Origin: Mycobacterium sp. 155
GTDB lineage: Bacteria; Actinomycetota; Actinomycetes; Mycobacteriales; Mycobacteriaceae
DNA: 64,000 nucleotides
NCBI RefSeq assembly: GCF_000373905.1
Contig: NZ_KB892705.1
Coordinates: 4,290,478 to 4,354,477 of the forward strand
Direction: 5' to 3'
Shown here: one piece after another, positions 9,496 to 19,890 of the stretch
How positions within the stretch are numbered: the stretch's first letter is position 1
How the letters are laid out: the number at the start of each line of letters is the position of its first letter
Notes under the pieces: generated by a model
What the model was told of the DNA's origin: nothing
The model's input: only the letters and a program-made list of their open reading frames with translations
The model's database searches: none
Position numbers and translations under genes: made by a program

Positions 9496-10293
9496 GTGAT
9501 CACCAGGCGGGGATTTCTCGCCGCCACCGCGGCAACCGCCGTCGGCTCACTGGCCGCCCTCGGTTCATTGGCCAGCGCCGGTGCGCCGCGCGCCTGGGCC
9601 AACCCGGTGCCACCTGACCCCGGCAGCATCGCGAGTCTCAACCGCGGTCGGGTCCCGAGGCGGTGGGGGACCGCACTGCCCGGCATCATGACGTCGTTCA
9701 CGCCAACCGGTCGGCAGGTCGCCCTCACCTTTGACGCCTGTGATGGCGCATGCGATGACGCGTTGCTCAACACCCTGCAGGACCACGGTGTGCCCGCGGT
9801 GCTGTTCTTCAACTGTCGGTGGATCGACCGCAATGCAGACCGGGCCGCGCAACTGGCGGCCAATCCGCTGTTCCAGATCGGCAACCACGGCACCCGGCAT
9901 GTTCCGCTGTCGGTCACCGGTCGGTCGGCCTACGGGATCGCCGGCACCCGGTCGGTCGACGAGATCGTCGACGAGGTGTGGCGAAACCATCAGCGGCTCA
10001 CCGCGCTGACCGGCAGAGCACCCGTCTGGTTCCGGCCCGGCACCGCGTACTACGACGACGTGGCCGTCGACATCGTTCACCAGCTCGGCGAGCAGCCACT
10101 CGGTTTCACGGTCAACGGCGACGCCGGCGCGACGGCATCGGCTGCGAGGGTCCGTAGCAATCTGACGTCGGCGACGCCGGGGTCCATCGTGATCGCGCAT
10201 ATGAACCACCCGAACTCGGGCACCCACATCGGCATCGCCGACGCGATCCCGCAGATGCAGGCCGCCGGTTGGCAGTTCGTCACACCGTCGTGA
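9496..10293 (+). CDS. Tat-exported polysaccharide deacetylase (NodB/CE4 family)
   Basis: 265 residues, beginning with a twin-arginine signal (TRRGFLAATAATA, hydrophobic stretch, then a cleavage-like SAGAPRAWA). It is therefore probably folded before export to the cell wall. NodB motif 1 appears as LTFDACDGACDD, the actinobacterial TFDAC variant of TFDDG. The metal-binding HxxxH is HGTRH. Motif 3 is RPGTAYYDD and motif 5 is around VIAHMNHP. The family removes acetyl groups from peptidoglycan or other polysaccharides, and which one is not shown. The GTG at 9496 is chosen because it places the Tat motif at the N-terminus. Confidence 0.85.
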   Translation: MITRRGFLAATAATAVGSLAALGSLASAGAPRAWANPVPPDPGSIASLNRGRVPRRWGTALPGIMTSFTPTGRQVALTFDACDGACDDALLNTLQDHGVPAVLFFNCRWIDRNADRAAQLAANPLFQIGNHGTRHVPLSVTGRSAYGIAGTRSVDEIVDEVWRNHQRLTALTGRAPVWFRPGTAYYDDVAVDIVHQLGEQPLGFTVNGDAGATASAARVRSNLTSATPGSIVIAHMNHPNSGTHIGIADAIPQMQAAGWQFVTPS

Positions 10294-10407
10294 CGCCTTG
10301 GCGGCTCGGATAGCCACGCCCGTCCGGAGTAGCCGGCTGGTACGCGCGCTGAGGCGCACTGCGCGCTTTAGGATGGCCACGGCGGCAACATTGAAGGGCG
10401 GCGCCGG

Positions 10408-11337
10408 GTGCAGCGGACTCCATCCATAGTGGGTGTGGTGGGCGGTGACGGCCTTATCGCGAGATTCGGCGATGTCGTCGCGTACGTCGGTGATCAGGGC
10501 GAACAGGCGGCGGCAGTACTGGCCGCTGTCGAGTCGGCATCCCACGGGCCGCGTCCAGGTATGGCGGTGGCCGAACGGATAGCACCCGCCGTGTTCGGGG
10601 TAGTAGCTCGCGATGTGCCGTGTGGGATCGTCGCAGCCGTCAGCGAAGGCCTGTTGGTGTTGCTGCACGGTGCGGTGACCGCCGACATCGAGACCCCGCG
10701 AGGCAAGCAGTGCCTGTCTGGCAGCAGTGGGCCGGCCTGGGTCCAGACGACGCTGCCCGATCCGGTGCTCAATGTGGTGCTGCATGGCAGCCGGCATCGG
10801 GGCGCTCGAATGATTCCGCACACCGATCTGCGGGAGGGCGTGGTTCCGGGCGGCGGTTTCGCGGCGATACACGACGAGGCCCCGATCGCCGCACCCGCGC
10901 CGGCGCAGATCGTCGCTACCGAACGCATACCTTCGGCGGCAGACCTCGGCCGGACCGCACAGTTCAGCGGCCCGGAAGCACCGGCGCATACCGCAGCCGT
11001 CGACCTTCGGGGCGGTGCCTTGATCACCGAGGACGGCGCGATATACCCGTTGGACCGGCCCTATGCGATCGGACGGGCTCCGCTCGCCGACGAGTCCGTG
11101 CGCACCGCGATGGCGTCACCGATCGTCGTCCCCTACGACCCGTACGTATCGCGCGTGCACGCATACGTCACGGTGGCCGACGGCACGGTGTTCGTCACCG
11201 ACGCGGGTACGCACGCGGGGACCTTCATCGCCGCCCCCGGCGCGAAGGACTGGACGCGGGTGGGCACCGCGCCGGCCCGGCTCGAGCCAGGGTGGAGCAT
11301 GCGGATCGGGGGCTGGATCGCCACGTTCCAGCCGTGA
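10408..11337 (+). CDS. FHA-domain protein with unassigned N-terminal region
   Basis: 309 residues, with a GTG start at 10408. The C-terminal 95 residues form a forkhead-associated domain (YAIGRAP..., SRVH, then THAGTFI), which binds phosphothreonine. The usual NG(T/N) turn is changed to HAGT but the GR and SRxH residues remain. The N-terminal 210 residues (VGVVGGDGLIARFGDVVAYV...) are not a family I recognise; they contain no obvious membrane span or catalytic motif. It converges with the large FHA-redox fusion 11 bases away, and a Ser/Thr kinase lies beyond that, so it is probably part of the same phospho-signalling unit. FHA call firm, function unknown. Confidence 0.75.
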   Translation: MQRTPSIVGVVGGDGLIARFGDVVAYVGDQGEQAAAVLAAVESASHGPRPGMAVAERIAPAVFGVVARDVPCGIVAAVSEGLLVLLHGAVTADIETPRGKQCLSGSSGPAWVQTTLPDPVLNVVLHGSRHRGARMIPHTDLREGVVPGGGFAAIHDEAPIAAPAPAQIVATERIPSAADLGRTAQFSGPEAPAHTAAVDLRGGALITEDGAIYPLDRPYAIGRAPLADESVRTAMASPIVVPYDPYVSRVHAYVTVADGTVFVTDAGTHAGTFIAAPGAKDWTRVGTAPARLEPGWSMRIGGWIATFQP

Positions 11338-11348
11338 CCGCGGCACCC

Positions 11349-14300
11349 TCAGCGTACGGGCGACGGGCGCTCGGCGAGCACGCTCCAGTCCCCGGCCCGC
11401 AGCGCCGCGTAGGCGTCGCGGCTCACCTCGGCACCTGACCGAACCGCCTTCTGCGCGCTAGTCACGTCCGCGGGATGGTGGCCCAGGACGGTGGCGCCCA
11501 CCGCACGCCCGTCGGACAGCACCAATCGACGGTAGGACGGTACCTCGGGTCGGTCGATGACGATGACATCGTCGGTTCCGGATGCCTCCACCTGACCAGT
11601 CGAGAACAGCTCCAACCCAACACCTTTCAGGATCGTCGCGGGTGTCTCAGCCGTCAGGACGATGTCGCCGCCGAGCGCGTTGACTGCGGCCGCTTCCGCT
11701 TGCTGGACGGCAATCGGCCACAGCCCCAGCACCTTTCCGTTGTGTTCGGCGACGTCACCGGCGGCGTAGATCCACCGCACCCGCGTCCGCATGTGGTCGT
11801 CGACCAGCACGCCGCGCCCGACCGGGATTCCCGCGTCACGGGCCAGGTCCACGTTCGGGCTGATCCCGGTCGCGGCGAGGAATAGCTCGCAGGTCAATGT
11901 GCGGCCGTCCTTGAGCACCGCGCCCGTCACCGCGGGCGTGCCGACGAGCCGGTCCGTCTCGGCGCGGTGGATCACGGTGATTCCCGCCCTGGCGAAATGC
12001 ATTTCAACGATCTCCGAACAGCGGGCGTCGAGCTGGCGGCTGAGTAGCCGGGCGCCGCGCTCGAGCACTGTGACGTGCAGACCGAGAAGATGCAGGGCAT
12101 AGGCGGCCTCGAGTCCCAGCAGGCCCCCGCCGGCAACCACCGCCCGCCGACAGCCGTGCTGTTGGACATACGAACGCAGCCGCATCGCATCACCGGCCTG
12201 CCGGAGCGCGAAGCTTCCGGGTCGGTGCAACCCGTGGATCGGCGGTGTTGTCGCACTGGAACCCATCGCCAGGATCAGCCGATCGTAGGGCAGTGTTTCG
12301 CCCGTGCCCAGCAACACGCGCCTGCCCCGGATATCGATGCGCCGCGCCAGCGTGTTGAGCCACCCATGCACCTGGTGGTCGTCGAACCATTGTTCGGGCA
12401 ACAGATACAGACCCTGCATGGCCGTGCGGCCGTACACAATCCGTGAAATGCCCATTCGGTTGTACAGCATGTGCGGCTCTTGCCCGACAAGGTGGATCTC
12501 GCAGTCGGGATGGCCGCGGCGGACGAAGTCGGCGGCGGTGATGCCGGCGATGCCCCCGCCGATGATCACTACGCTGACGATCGAGCGGTCATAGCGAGTC
12601 GAGCTCGTCCCGCGTCCGTCACCGGGTTCCGGTGTGAGCGAGACGGTCACGGTGCCCGAGCTGATCCGGGCGCAACACGCCATCCGGGTGGACTTGCCCA
12701 AGCCGAGGCGTCGCAACGTGTTGAGCTCATCCTGGTCGGGGCCCGACAGACACGAGGCGCCGTCGAGAATGGCCACCGGGTCAGCGCCGCACACTCCCAT
12801 CCGGCAGCCGGCCTCGATCGGCTGACCGTTGGCCTCGGCCGCGTCGAGCACACTCATTCCCGGATCGACGGGCACCGCGTCGCCGTCGGCTTCGAACCGG
12901 ACCGCTGCTCCACTGTCGACGGGTGCGCTGGTATCCGGTTTGGAACGCCGCAACAGAACTGGTGCCTGCCGCATTCCCGCCGTCCAGGCGAACTGCAGCT
13001 CCACGACCCGGGTGCGCGCGATCCAGAGCAGCGTCAGTGCGGCGATGAGCGCGCTGATCCCCCAACGCAGCCAGCCGACCTCCATCCCGGTCACGGTCCT
13101 GAACGAGGCGGCCAGGACGGGGCCGGCGAACCAGTAGAAGATGTTGAGCGCCGCGGCGGCGTAGCCGATAGCGACCATTGCGGGGCTCAGCGGCGAAACC
13201 GCCTCGACCGCATAGAAAGACCCGACACTGACCAATACGAACAGTGCGAGCAGCGAATACCTCTCCAGCGGGTGCATGCCCGCGTCGCCGACGGCGGTGA
13301 AGAAGCCGAGGATGAACCCGGGCAATGCGGCGATGAACAGCTTGCGCGGCCCGGTCCATCCCCGGTCGGTGTCGTTCAGGTCGGCCTGGTAGGCCGCGCG
13401 CGGTTTGAAGTCATAGCAGTTCTTCGCGCAGCCAACGCAACTCGGGCAGTGACTGTTGGCCACCGTGATGTACGGGGTCTGGCCGTAGGCGCGCTGCACC
13501 GGGAACAGCGGGCAAATGCTGCTGCACCAGCCACTCTTGCCTTTGAAGACGTAACCTCCGGCGAACGCCACCGCTGCCACCACCGTCAGCACGGCACCAG
13601 TGGCGACACCGCTGTGGTCCAGACCCATCAACCGAGACCCCGCGATCCCGAAGAACAGTGCCATCGCGATCAGAAATCCGCGGTTGCGCAACCAGTCCGG
13701 TGGATCGAGAGCGCGGCCGAAACCAAGGACTCGCGGGATCTGGTTGGTCGCGGCGAGGGGACAGATGTTGCGCCAGAAGCCCGGCGCGACGAGGAAAAGT
13801 AGCGGTAACAACGGCACAACCACGCCGAAGAAAACGAACAGGCCGACGGATGGATACACGAAAAGTGTTGCGATCAGCGCGAAGTACCCGACAATGCTGA
13901 GGACGCGGATGGCTTGCCACACGCGCAGCGGTAACCGCGCCGGCAGTTCGGTGTATGCCGGAAAGAGGTCACGCTCCCCGGTGGGGTCGATGCCGAGCAC
14001 CCTCTCTGCCACGGCGACGATCGGCGACGGCGGGGTTTCGGGGGCCGGCGGCGGGGGCGGCGAGACGGCGACGAGGCCGAGGCGCGTCGCGTCGTAGTCC
14101 GGCGGGATCACCGGACGCTCGGCGGTGGCGGGCGCGCCAGGCGCCGACAGCACGATGATCTCGGACTGCCCGAGCCGCAGGACGTCGCCGGTGGACAGCG
14201 TGGCGCGGCCGGTCAATCGGATGCCGTTGAGCGTGGTCCCGTTGCGGCTGTCGAGATCGATCACCGACAAGGCTGTCGGGCTGGGCACCACCCGCAAATG

Positions 14301-14453
14301 CTCGCGTGAGACTCCTTCGTCGGTGAGATTCACACCGGCACAGTCCCTGCCGAACATTATCGGGCCGGTGAGCGCGAGCCGCCGCGGCGGCCGACCCCGC
14401 TCCCGGATCTCGATCAACGGCTTGCGTCGGCTCATTGCACCGCTCGTTCCCAT
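11349..14453 (-). CDS. Four-module fusion: FHA, membrane 4Fe-4S, 2Fe-2S ferredoxin, FAD/NAD oxidoreductase
   Basis: 1034 residues. (1) FHA domain, about residues 14-102, with the pThr-binding GR, SREH and NGT all intact. (2) A proline-rich linker, then about six or seven membrane spans (roughly 180-480) resembling NosR/NapH/CcoG polyferredoxins. Its cysteine motifs are C231 (NICPL), C310 and C314 (CSSICPL), and C336-C339-C342-C346 in Cx2Cx2Cx3C. (3) A plant-ferredoxin-like domain, about 515-608, with C550 and C555 but Asp558 where the third cysteine is expected, plus C568, C593 and C594. (4) An FAD/NAD(P) oxidoreductase, about 625-1034, like NirB or rubredoxin reductase (GGGIAG, AGGGLLGLEAA, IYAAGDVAEH). 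A likely path is NAD(P)H to FAD to 2Fe-2S to 4Fe-4S; the final acceptor is unknown. ATG 14435 is an alternative start. Divergent from the kinase gene. Confidence 0.88.
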   Translation of the reverse strand: MGTSGAMSRRKPLIEIRERGRPPRRLALTGPIMFGRDCAGVNLTDEGVSREHLRVVPSPTALSVIDLDSRNGTTLNGIRLTGRATLSTGDVLRLGQSEIIVLSAPGAPATAERPVIPPDYDATRLGLVAVSPPPPPAPETPPSPIVAVAERVLGIDPTGERDLFPAYTELPARLPLRVWQAIRVLSIVGYFALIATLFVYPSVGLFVFFGVVVPLLPLLFLVAPGFWRNICPLAATNQIPRVLGFGRALDPPDWLRNRGFLIAMALFFGIAGSRLMGLDHSGVATGAVLTVVAAVAFAGGYVFKGKSGWCSSICPLFPVQRAYGQTPYITVANSHCPSCVGCAKNCYDFKPRAAYQADLNDTDRGWTGPRKLFIAALPGFILGFFTAVGDAGMHPLERYSLLALFVLVSVGSFYAVEAVSPLSPAMVAIGYAAAALNIFYWFAGPVLAASFRTVTGMEVGWLRWGISALIAALTLLWIARTRVVELQFAWTAGMRQAPVLLRRSKPDTSAPVDSGAAVRFEADGDAVPVDPGMSVLDAAEANGQPIEAGCRMGVCGADPVAILDGASCLSGPDQDELNTLRRLGLGKSTRMACCARISSGTVTVSLTPEPGDGRGTSSTRYDRSIVSVVIIGGGIAGITAADFVRRGHPDCEIHLVGQEPHMLYNRMGISRIVYGRTAMQGLYLLPEQWFDDHQVHGWLNTLARRIDIRGRRVLLGTGETLPYDRLILAMGSSATTPPIHGLHRPGSFALRQAGDAMRLRSYVQQHGCRRAVVAGGGLLGLEAAYALHLLGLHVTVLERGARLLSRQLDARCSEIVEMHFARAGITVIHRAETDRLVGTPAVTGAVLKDGRTLTCELFLAATGISPNVDLARDAGIPVGRGVLVDDHMRTRVRWIYAAGDVAEHNGKVLGLWPIAVQQAEAAAVNALGGDIVLTAETPATILKGVGLELFSTGQVEASGTDDVIVIDRPEVPSYRRLVLSDGRAVGATVLGHHPADVTSAQKAVRSGAEVSRDAYAALRAGDWSVLAERPSPVR

Positions 14454-14523
14454 GATGCTGGTTTGCTAGATCGTACGTGTGGCGGGGCAACGGCGGCATC
14501 CGAACAGGGCTATCCAGTCGCCG

Positions 14524-14533
14524 ATAGCGCTAT
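14524..14533. promoter_or_regulatory. Perfect 10-bp palindrome in divergent promoter region
   Basis: ATAGCGCTAT lies in the 91-base gap between the fusion gene and the kinase gene and overlaps the kinase -10 element. It could be an operator acting on one or both promoters. No regulator gene is adjacent. Confidence 0.35.
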
Positions 14534-14538
14534 AGACT
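14533..14538 (+). promoter_or_regulatory. -10 element for Ser/Thr kinase (leaderless type)
   Basis: TAGACT followed by six bases and ATG at 14545. No Shine-Dalgarno sequence lies before the ATG. Confidence 0.5.
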
Positions 14539-14544
14539 TCCGGC

Positions 14545-16296
14545 ATGCCATTGGCACCTGGTGACGCATTCGCGGGATTCGCGATCCAGCGGCTGCTCGG
14601 GGCAGGCGGAATGGGCGAGGTCTATCTCGTCGACCATCCGAGATTGCCCCGTCGCGAAGCACTCAAGATTCTGCCGTCGACCGTCACGGCCGACACCGAG
14701 TTTCGTCTACGGTTCAATCGGGAAGCCGATGTTGCCGCCGCGCTGTGGCATCCGCACATCGTTGCTGTGCACGACCGCGGTGAATTCGATGGCCAGCTAT
14801 GGATCTCGATGGACTATGTCGAGGGGATCGACGCGGCTGCGCTCGTGCGGGATCATTTCCCGACCGGTGTGCCCACGCCCTTTGCGACGGAGATCATCGA
14901 CGCCGTTGCCGAGGCGTTGGACTATGCCCACGAGCGCGGCCTGCTCCATCGCGACGTCAAGCCGGCGAACATTCTGCTCAGCGACTCCGATCCTGCGGCG
15001 CGCGGGCGTCGAATACTGTTGACCGACTTCGGAATTGCGCGCCGAATGGACGATGCCAGCGGGCTGACCGCGACGAATATGACGGTCGGCTCCATCGCCT
15101 ATGCGGCGCCCGAACAGCTGATGGGCTCGTCGTTGGACGGGCGCGCCGACCAATACGCCCTGGCCGCCACCGCTTTCCACCTGCTCACCGGGAAGGCGCC
15201 GTTCGACAACTCCAATGCCGCGGTGGTCATCAGCAGCCATCTCTCGGCGCCGCCACCGCTGTTGGCGGACCGCAGGCCCGACCTGGCGCATCTGGACCCG
15301 GTGATATCCCGAGGCATGGCCAAGAATCCCGCGGATCGGTTCGCGAACTGTCATGAGTTCGCCCAAGCGCTGAGCAGCCAGGTCGAAGCGGCGCCGCCGG
15401 TAGACCATGCCACGATGGTGGCTCCGCTGGCCGCGGAGTATCCCGCCGACCAGGTGACGCAGGCCGCGCGTCCGTCGGTTCCGCCGTCACCGACGTCACC
15501 ACCGCCCGCTGTAGCCGCGAAATCCGGCGGACGGCGCATATGGATCGCCGCCGCCGTGCTCGCCGCCGTACTCGCGGTGGTTGGTGGTGTGATCCTGATA
15601 CCGCGGTTGACCGGCACGGACGCCGCGCAGCCGTCTGGGTCGGAAACTCAGACGTCGGGGGTGTCGACGGCAGAACCGACCTCGATCGCGGCCAAATCGA
15701 CGGAAGCTGCAGCACCATTGGTCACTGCGGCCGACGTGTCGCGGTTACTGCTGACGGACAATATGCTCAGCACCGTTGTCGGCGCGCGGGTCGACACCGT
15801 CGACACGTACAGTGCGCCCTTCGACACCACCGGTGTGATCGAGCCCGCCGAGTGCGCCGGAGCGGTGCTCACCGGCTCGGGCATGGTCTACGACCACGTC
15901 GGCTACCTCGCGTTGCGTCAAGTGGTCGCCTTCCCACCCGAAGGGAATCCGTCGAACGTGTTCGTCGAGCAAACAGTTGTGCTGGCGCCCACCGCGGACA
16001 TAGCGGCGCAGGTCCGCGCCAACTCGCAACGGCAGTGGCAGAACTGCTCGGGCACGGTTGTCACGAATAGCGACCCGCACTGGACCACCACACCGCGAGA
16101 CGTGCAGGTCCGAGGGGATCTGATCGTGCTCGATCGCCCTGTAGGCGAATACACGGTGCCGAACTATCGGTGTCAGCACACCATGGGCGTCTGGTCCAAT
16201 GTCATCGCTGAGGCATTGGTGTGCAACGACACCGACATCGGCGAGCAGTCGCAGACCATCGTGGAACGGATCCTGGCCGCCGCGGCCAAAGCCTGA
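14545..16296 (+). CDS. Membrane Ser/Thr protein kinase with PknH-like extracellular sensor
   Basis: 583 residues. The Hanks-type kinase domain (about 10-275) has every key motif: glycine loop GAGGMGEVY, catalytic lysine in [18 protein letters not shown] in LTDFGIAR, and APE in AAPEQL. The activation loop contains SGLTATNMT, with threonines suited to autophosphorylation. A proline-rich juxtamembrane segment leads to one membrane span (about 331-351). The outer part (about 390-583) resembles the PknH_C sensor: four cysteines (ECAG, NCSG, RCQH, VCND) could form two disulfides. It is divergent from the FHA-redox fusion, the obvious candidate partner, and lies 256 bases before groEL2. Its ligand is unknown. 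Confidence 0.92.
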   Translation: MPLAPGDAFAGFAIQRLLGAGGMGEVYLVDHPRLPRREALKILPSTVTADTEFRLRFNREADVAAALWHPHIVAVHDRGEFDGQLWISMDYVEGIDAAALVRDHFPTGVPTPFATEIIDAVAEALDYAHERGLLHRDVKPANILLSDSDPAARGRRILLTDFGIARRMDDASGLTATNMTVGSIAYAAPEQLMGSSLDGRADQYALAATAFHLLTGKAPFDNSNAAVVISSHLSAPPPLLADRRPDLAHLDPVISRGMAKNPADRFANCHEFAQALSSQVEAAPPVDHATMVAPLAAEYPADQVTQAARPSVPPSPTSPPPAVAAKSGGRRIWIAAAVLAAVLAVVGGVILIPRLTGTDAAQPSGSETQTSGVSTAEPTSIAAKSTEAAAPLVTAADVSRLLLTDNMLSTVVGARVDTVDTYSAPFDTTGVIEPAECAGAVLTGSGMVYDHVGYLALRQVVAFPPEGNPSNVFVEQTVVLAPTADIAAQVRANSQRQWQNCSGTVVTNSDPHWTTTPRDVQVRGDLIVLDRPVGEYTVPNYRCQHTMGVWSNVIAEALVCNDTDIGEQSQTIVERILAAAAKA

Positions 16297-16377
16297 CGCG
16301 GGTGGGTCCCAGATGGCTTGGTCCGGTCGTGGTCGCGAACTTGATACCAGAGACGATTAAGCCCAGAGTGAGCGTCC

Positions 16378-16403
16378 TTGCACTCGCCCAGGTTGAGTGC
16401 TAA
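16378..16403. promoter_or_regulatory. CIRCE operator 1 (HrcA site) upstream of groEL2
   Basis: TTGCACTC, nine bases, then GAGTGCTAA. This matches the CIRCE consensus (TTAGCACTC-N9-GAGTGCTAA) apart from a shortened left arm. HrcA represses groEL genes through it in mycobacteria. Confidence 0.85.
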
Positions 16404-16411
16404 GAATGCAG

Positions 16412-16438
16412 TTGGCACTCTCGATTAGTGAGTGCTAG
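16412..16438. promoter_or_regulatory. CIRCE operator 2 (HrcA site) upstream of groEL2
   Basis: TTGGCACTC, nine bases, then GAGTGCTAG. It lies eight bases after the first operator, so HrcA could bind both in tandem. Confidence 0.88.
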
Positions 16439-16504
16439 GTCGGGACGGTGAGGCCGGGGCCGCACCTGCGGGAGCACACCCCAGTCGTCCGTCGCGGGCA
16501 CTAA

Positions 16505-18178
<1,674 letters not shown>

Positions 18179-18196
18179 GTCCTGCTCTTTTACGGG

Positions 18197-18229
18197 AAAG
18201 CCCGGCTCCTTTTGGGAGCCGGGCTTTTT
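18197..18229 (+). terminator. Intrinsic terminator of groEL2
   Basis: A 13-base stem (AAAGCCCGGCTCC paired with GGAGCCGGGCTTT) around a five-base loop, running into a T tract. It is one of the few classical Rho-independent terminators here and also faces the end of the PE-PPE gene. Confidence 0.92.
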
Positions 18230-18242
18230 CGATTCTGCAGCG

Positions 18243-19694
18243 CTACGCGGCGTTCTTGTCGTCGCTGGTATCGGTCTTTGGCTTGGCGGTCTTCGAAGTG
18301 CCGGGGTGGGGGAGTGATTTGGCGGCATCTCGCAGTGACGGCATCTTCGGCAGGCCCGAAGACCGTTGTGATGCAGACAGTTTCGGTGGCTTCAGGGTCT
18401 TCTTGAGGTCGGTTCGAACGCCGGTCTTGACGTCGGTGGCAGCCGGCGCCTCGGATGCGGTCGCGGCGGGTTTCGTCAGCGAGGGCAGTGCCAGCGGGAT
18501 CAACCGCGCCGGCTTCTCGGAAGGCGTTGAATTGATCTGTGCGGCAGTAGCATTCGTGGGTGCTTGGACCTGAGTCGGTTCGGTGGCGATCCCGGTGTGT
18601 ACGGCCGGCGGTGGGTCCTGGAAGTTGTTGACACCCTGCTGGGCCGCGCCCGGCAGAGCCTGGGCGGCCTCGATGACCTTTTGTGGCGGCGTGATGAAAC
18701 TGAACTGCGTCGCAGTGGCGGGGCTGGTGGTGCGGTCGTAACCCATGTCGACGACCGTCCGCACGACGGGCTCGACGGCGTCGATGCCACCCTGCGACAC
18801 GCCCAGCACGTCAGCGGCTTGGCGCAGGGGCATCAGCAGCGGCAGGTGATCGGTGTGGATCACATAGTAGGTGGTGGTAGCCTCGCCGTCCTGGTTGACG
18901 ACGGTCTTGGTGGAGCCATCCGAGTAGTGGTAAGTCGTTGTGTCGCCGTTCGTTTCAATGCTCACTGCGTTGGCGTCGGAATACTGGCTCATGTCGATGT
19001 TGTCGTAGTTGGCGTCAGGATGCACATACACCACCGCCGCCGCTGCGTTCGCCAGTGACAACGGGTTGAAGTACGCCGGGAAGTCGCCGTAGGGGTCGTA
19101 CTCCCGAGTGATGTCGGTGGTCGTGAACTGATCCGGGCCCACCGCGCCGGTGGACTGGATGTCCGCCAAAGGCACGTAGAGCCAAGGGAATCGGGCGAAG
19201 ATGCCCCCGTTGGGCTTGTTGGCGTTGGCGATGAGGACGAACTCGAGGTTCGCCGGCGCATTGTCAGGGTCCGTGTTGAGCTCCTGCCGCTGCTTGTTGG
19301 CCACTACGGCACCGAGGGAATAACCGACGACGACAATGTGATCGTCAGGGGTGTTGGGCGAGCCCGAATTCGCGATTGCCGCGCCGAGTTGGCCGTTACC
19401 GTCATTCACCGACTGCGCAAAGGTCGGTGCCGTGAGTCCGCTGACCGGCCAGATCGATGCCAAATACTCGACACCGTTCGCGTCGCTGTACTGCCCGTCG
19501 AGCTTGTTCTTGATGTTGCTGCTGGACGGGTCGTCGTTGCCGCCCACCCCGATCACATAGTTCGCCAAAGTCGCGGCGATGGTCGGGCTGTTCAGCGCGA
19601 CCGGGGTGATGAGTACACAGCTGGCGGCGACCGCCGCAGTACCCGCGACAGACCGACGAGCTGACCGCTCGTTACGCGCATGACGACCAGACAT
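18243..19694 (-). CDS. Secreted stand-alone PE-PPE-domain serine hydrolase
   Basis: 483 residues from the ATG at 19694, which has GGGAGGG five bases upstream. A basic N-terminus and a hydrophobic stretch (SVAGTAAVAASCVLITPVAL) look like a signal peptide or anchor. The next 230 residues match the PE-PPE domain (PF08237), an alpha/beta-hydrolase fold: GYSLGAVVAN carries the GxSxG nucleophile and is followed by ANANKPNGGIFARFPW. The C-terminal 120 residues are low-complexity and Pro/Lys-rich. No PE or PPE N-terminal domain is present. Family members show esterase or lipase activity. It sits where M. tuberculosis has ppe10, beyond the Rv0441c ortholog. Confidence 0.88.
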   Translation of the reverse strand: MSGRHARNERSARRSVAGTAAVAASCVLITPVALNSPTIAATLANYVIGVGGNDDPSSSNIKNKLDGQYSDANGVEYLASIWPVSGLTAPTFAQSVNDGNGQLGAAIANSGSPNTPDDHIVVVGYSLGAVVANKQRQELNTDPDNAPANLEFVLIANANKPNGGIFARFPWLYVPLADIQSTGAVGPDQFTTTDITREYDPYGDFPAYFNPLSLANAAAAVVYVHPDANYDNIDMSQYSDANAVSIETNGDTTTYHYSDGSTKTVVNQDGEATTTYYVIHTDHLPLLMPLRQAADVLGVSQGGIDAVEPVVRTVVDMGYDRTTSPATATQFSFITPPQKVIEAAQALPGAAQQGVNNFQDPPPAVHTGIATEPTQVQAPTNATAAQINSTPSEKPARLIPLALPSLTKPAATASEAPAATDVKTGVRTDLKKTLKPPKLSASQRSSGLPKMPSLRDAAKSLPHPGTSKTAKPKTDTSDDKNAA

Positions 19695-19890
19695 ACAGAC
19701 CCTCCCGCATATGCCCGCCGCGCCGAGGGCAAAGCCATGACGCGTTGGTGATGAGACAGTAACGGCCGACTCACCCCGCTGCAATGCGATTCGGGCAAAC
19801 TCGTAGCGGGAGGTATTTCCGTGGTCAACTAGATGGGGTGCCGCGAGATATGGCTAACTCGGGGCGCAGATCTCCGGAGATCGGAACTAC

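Noticed and set aside
9339..9917. Upstream extension of the helicase gene to 9917
   Set aside because: It overlaps the Tat deacetylase gene on the other strand, shows no homology, and the GTG at 9338 has an AGGAG ribosome binding site.
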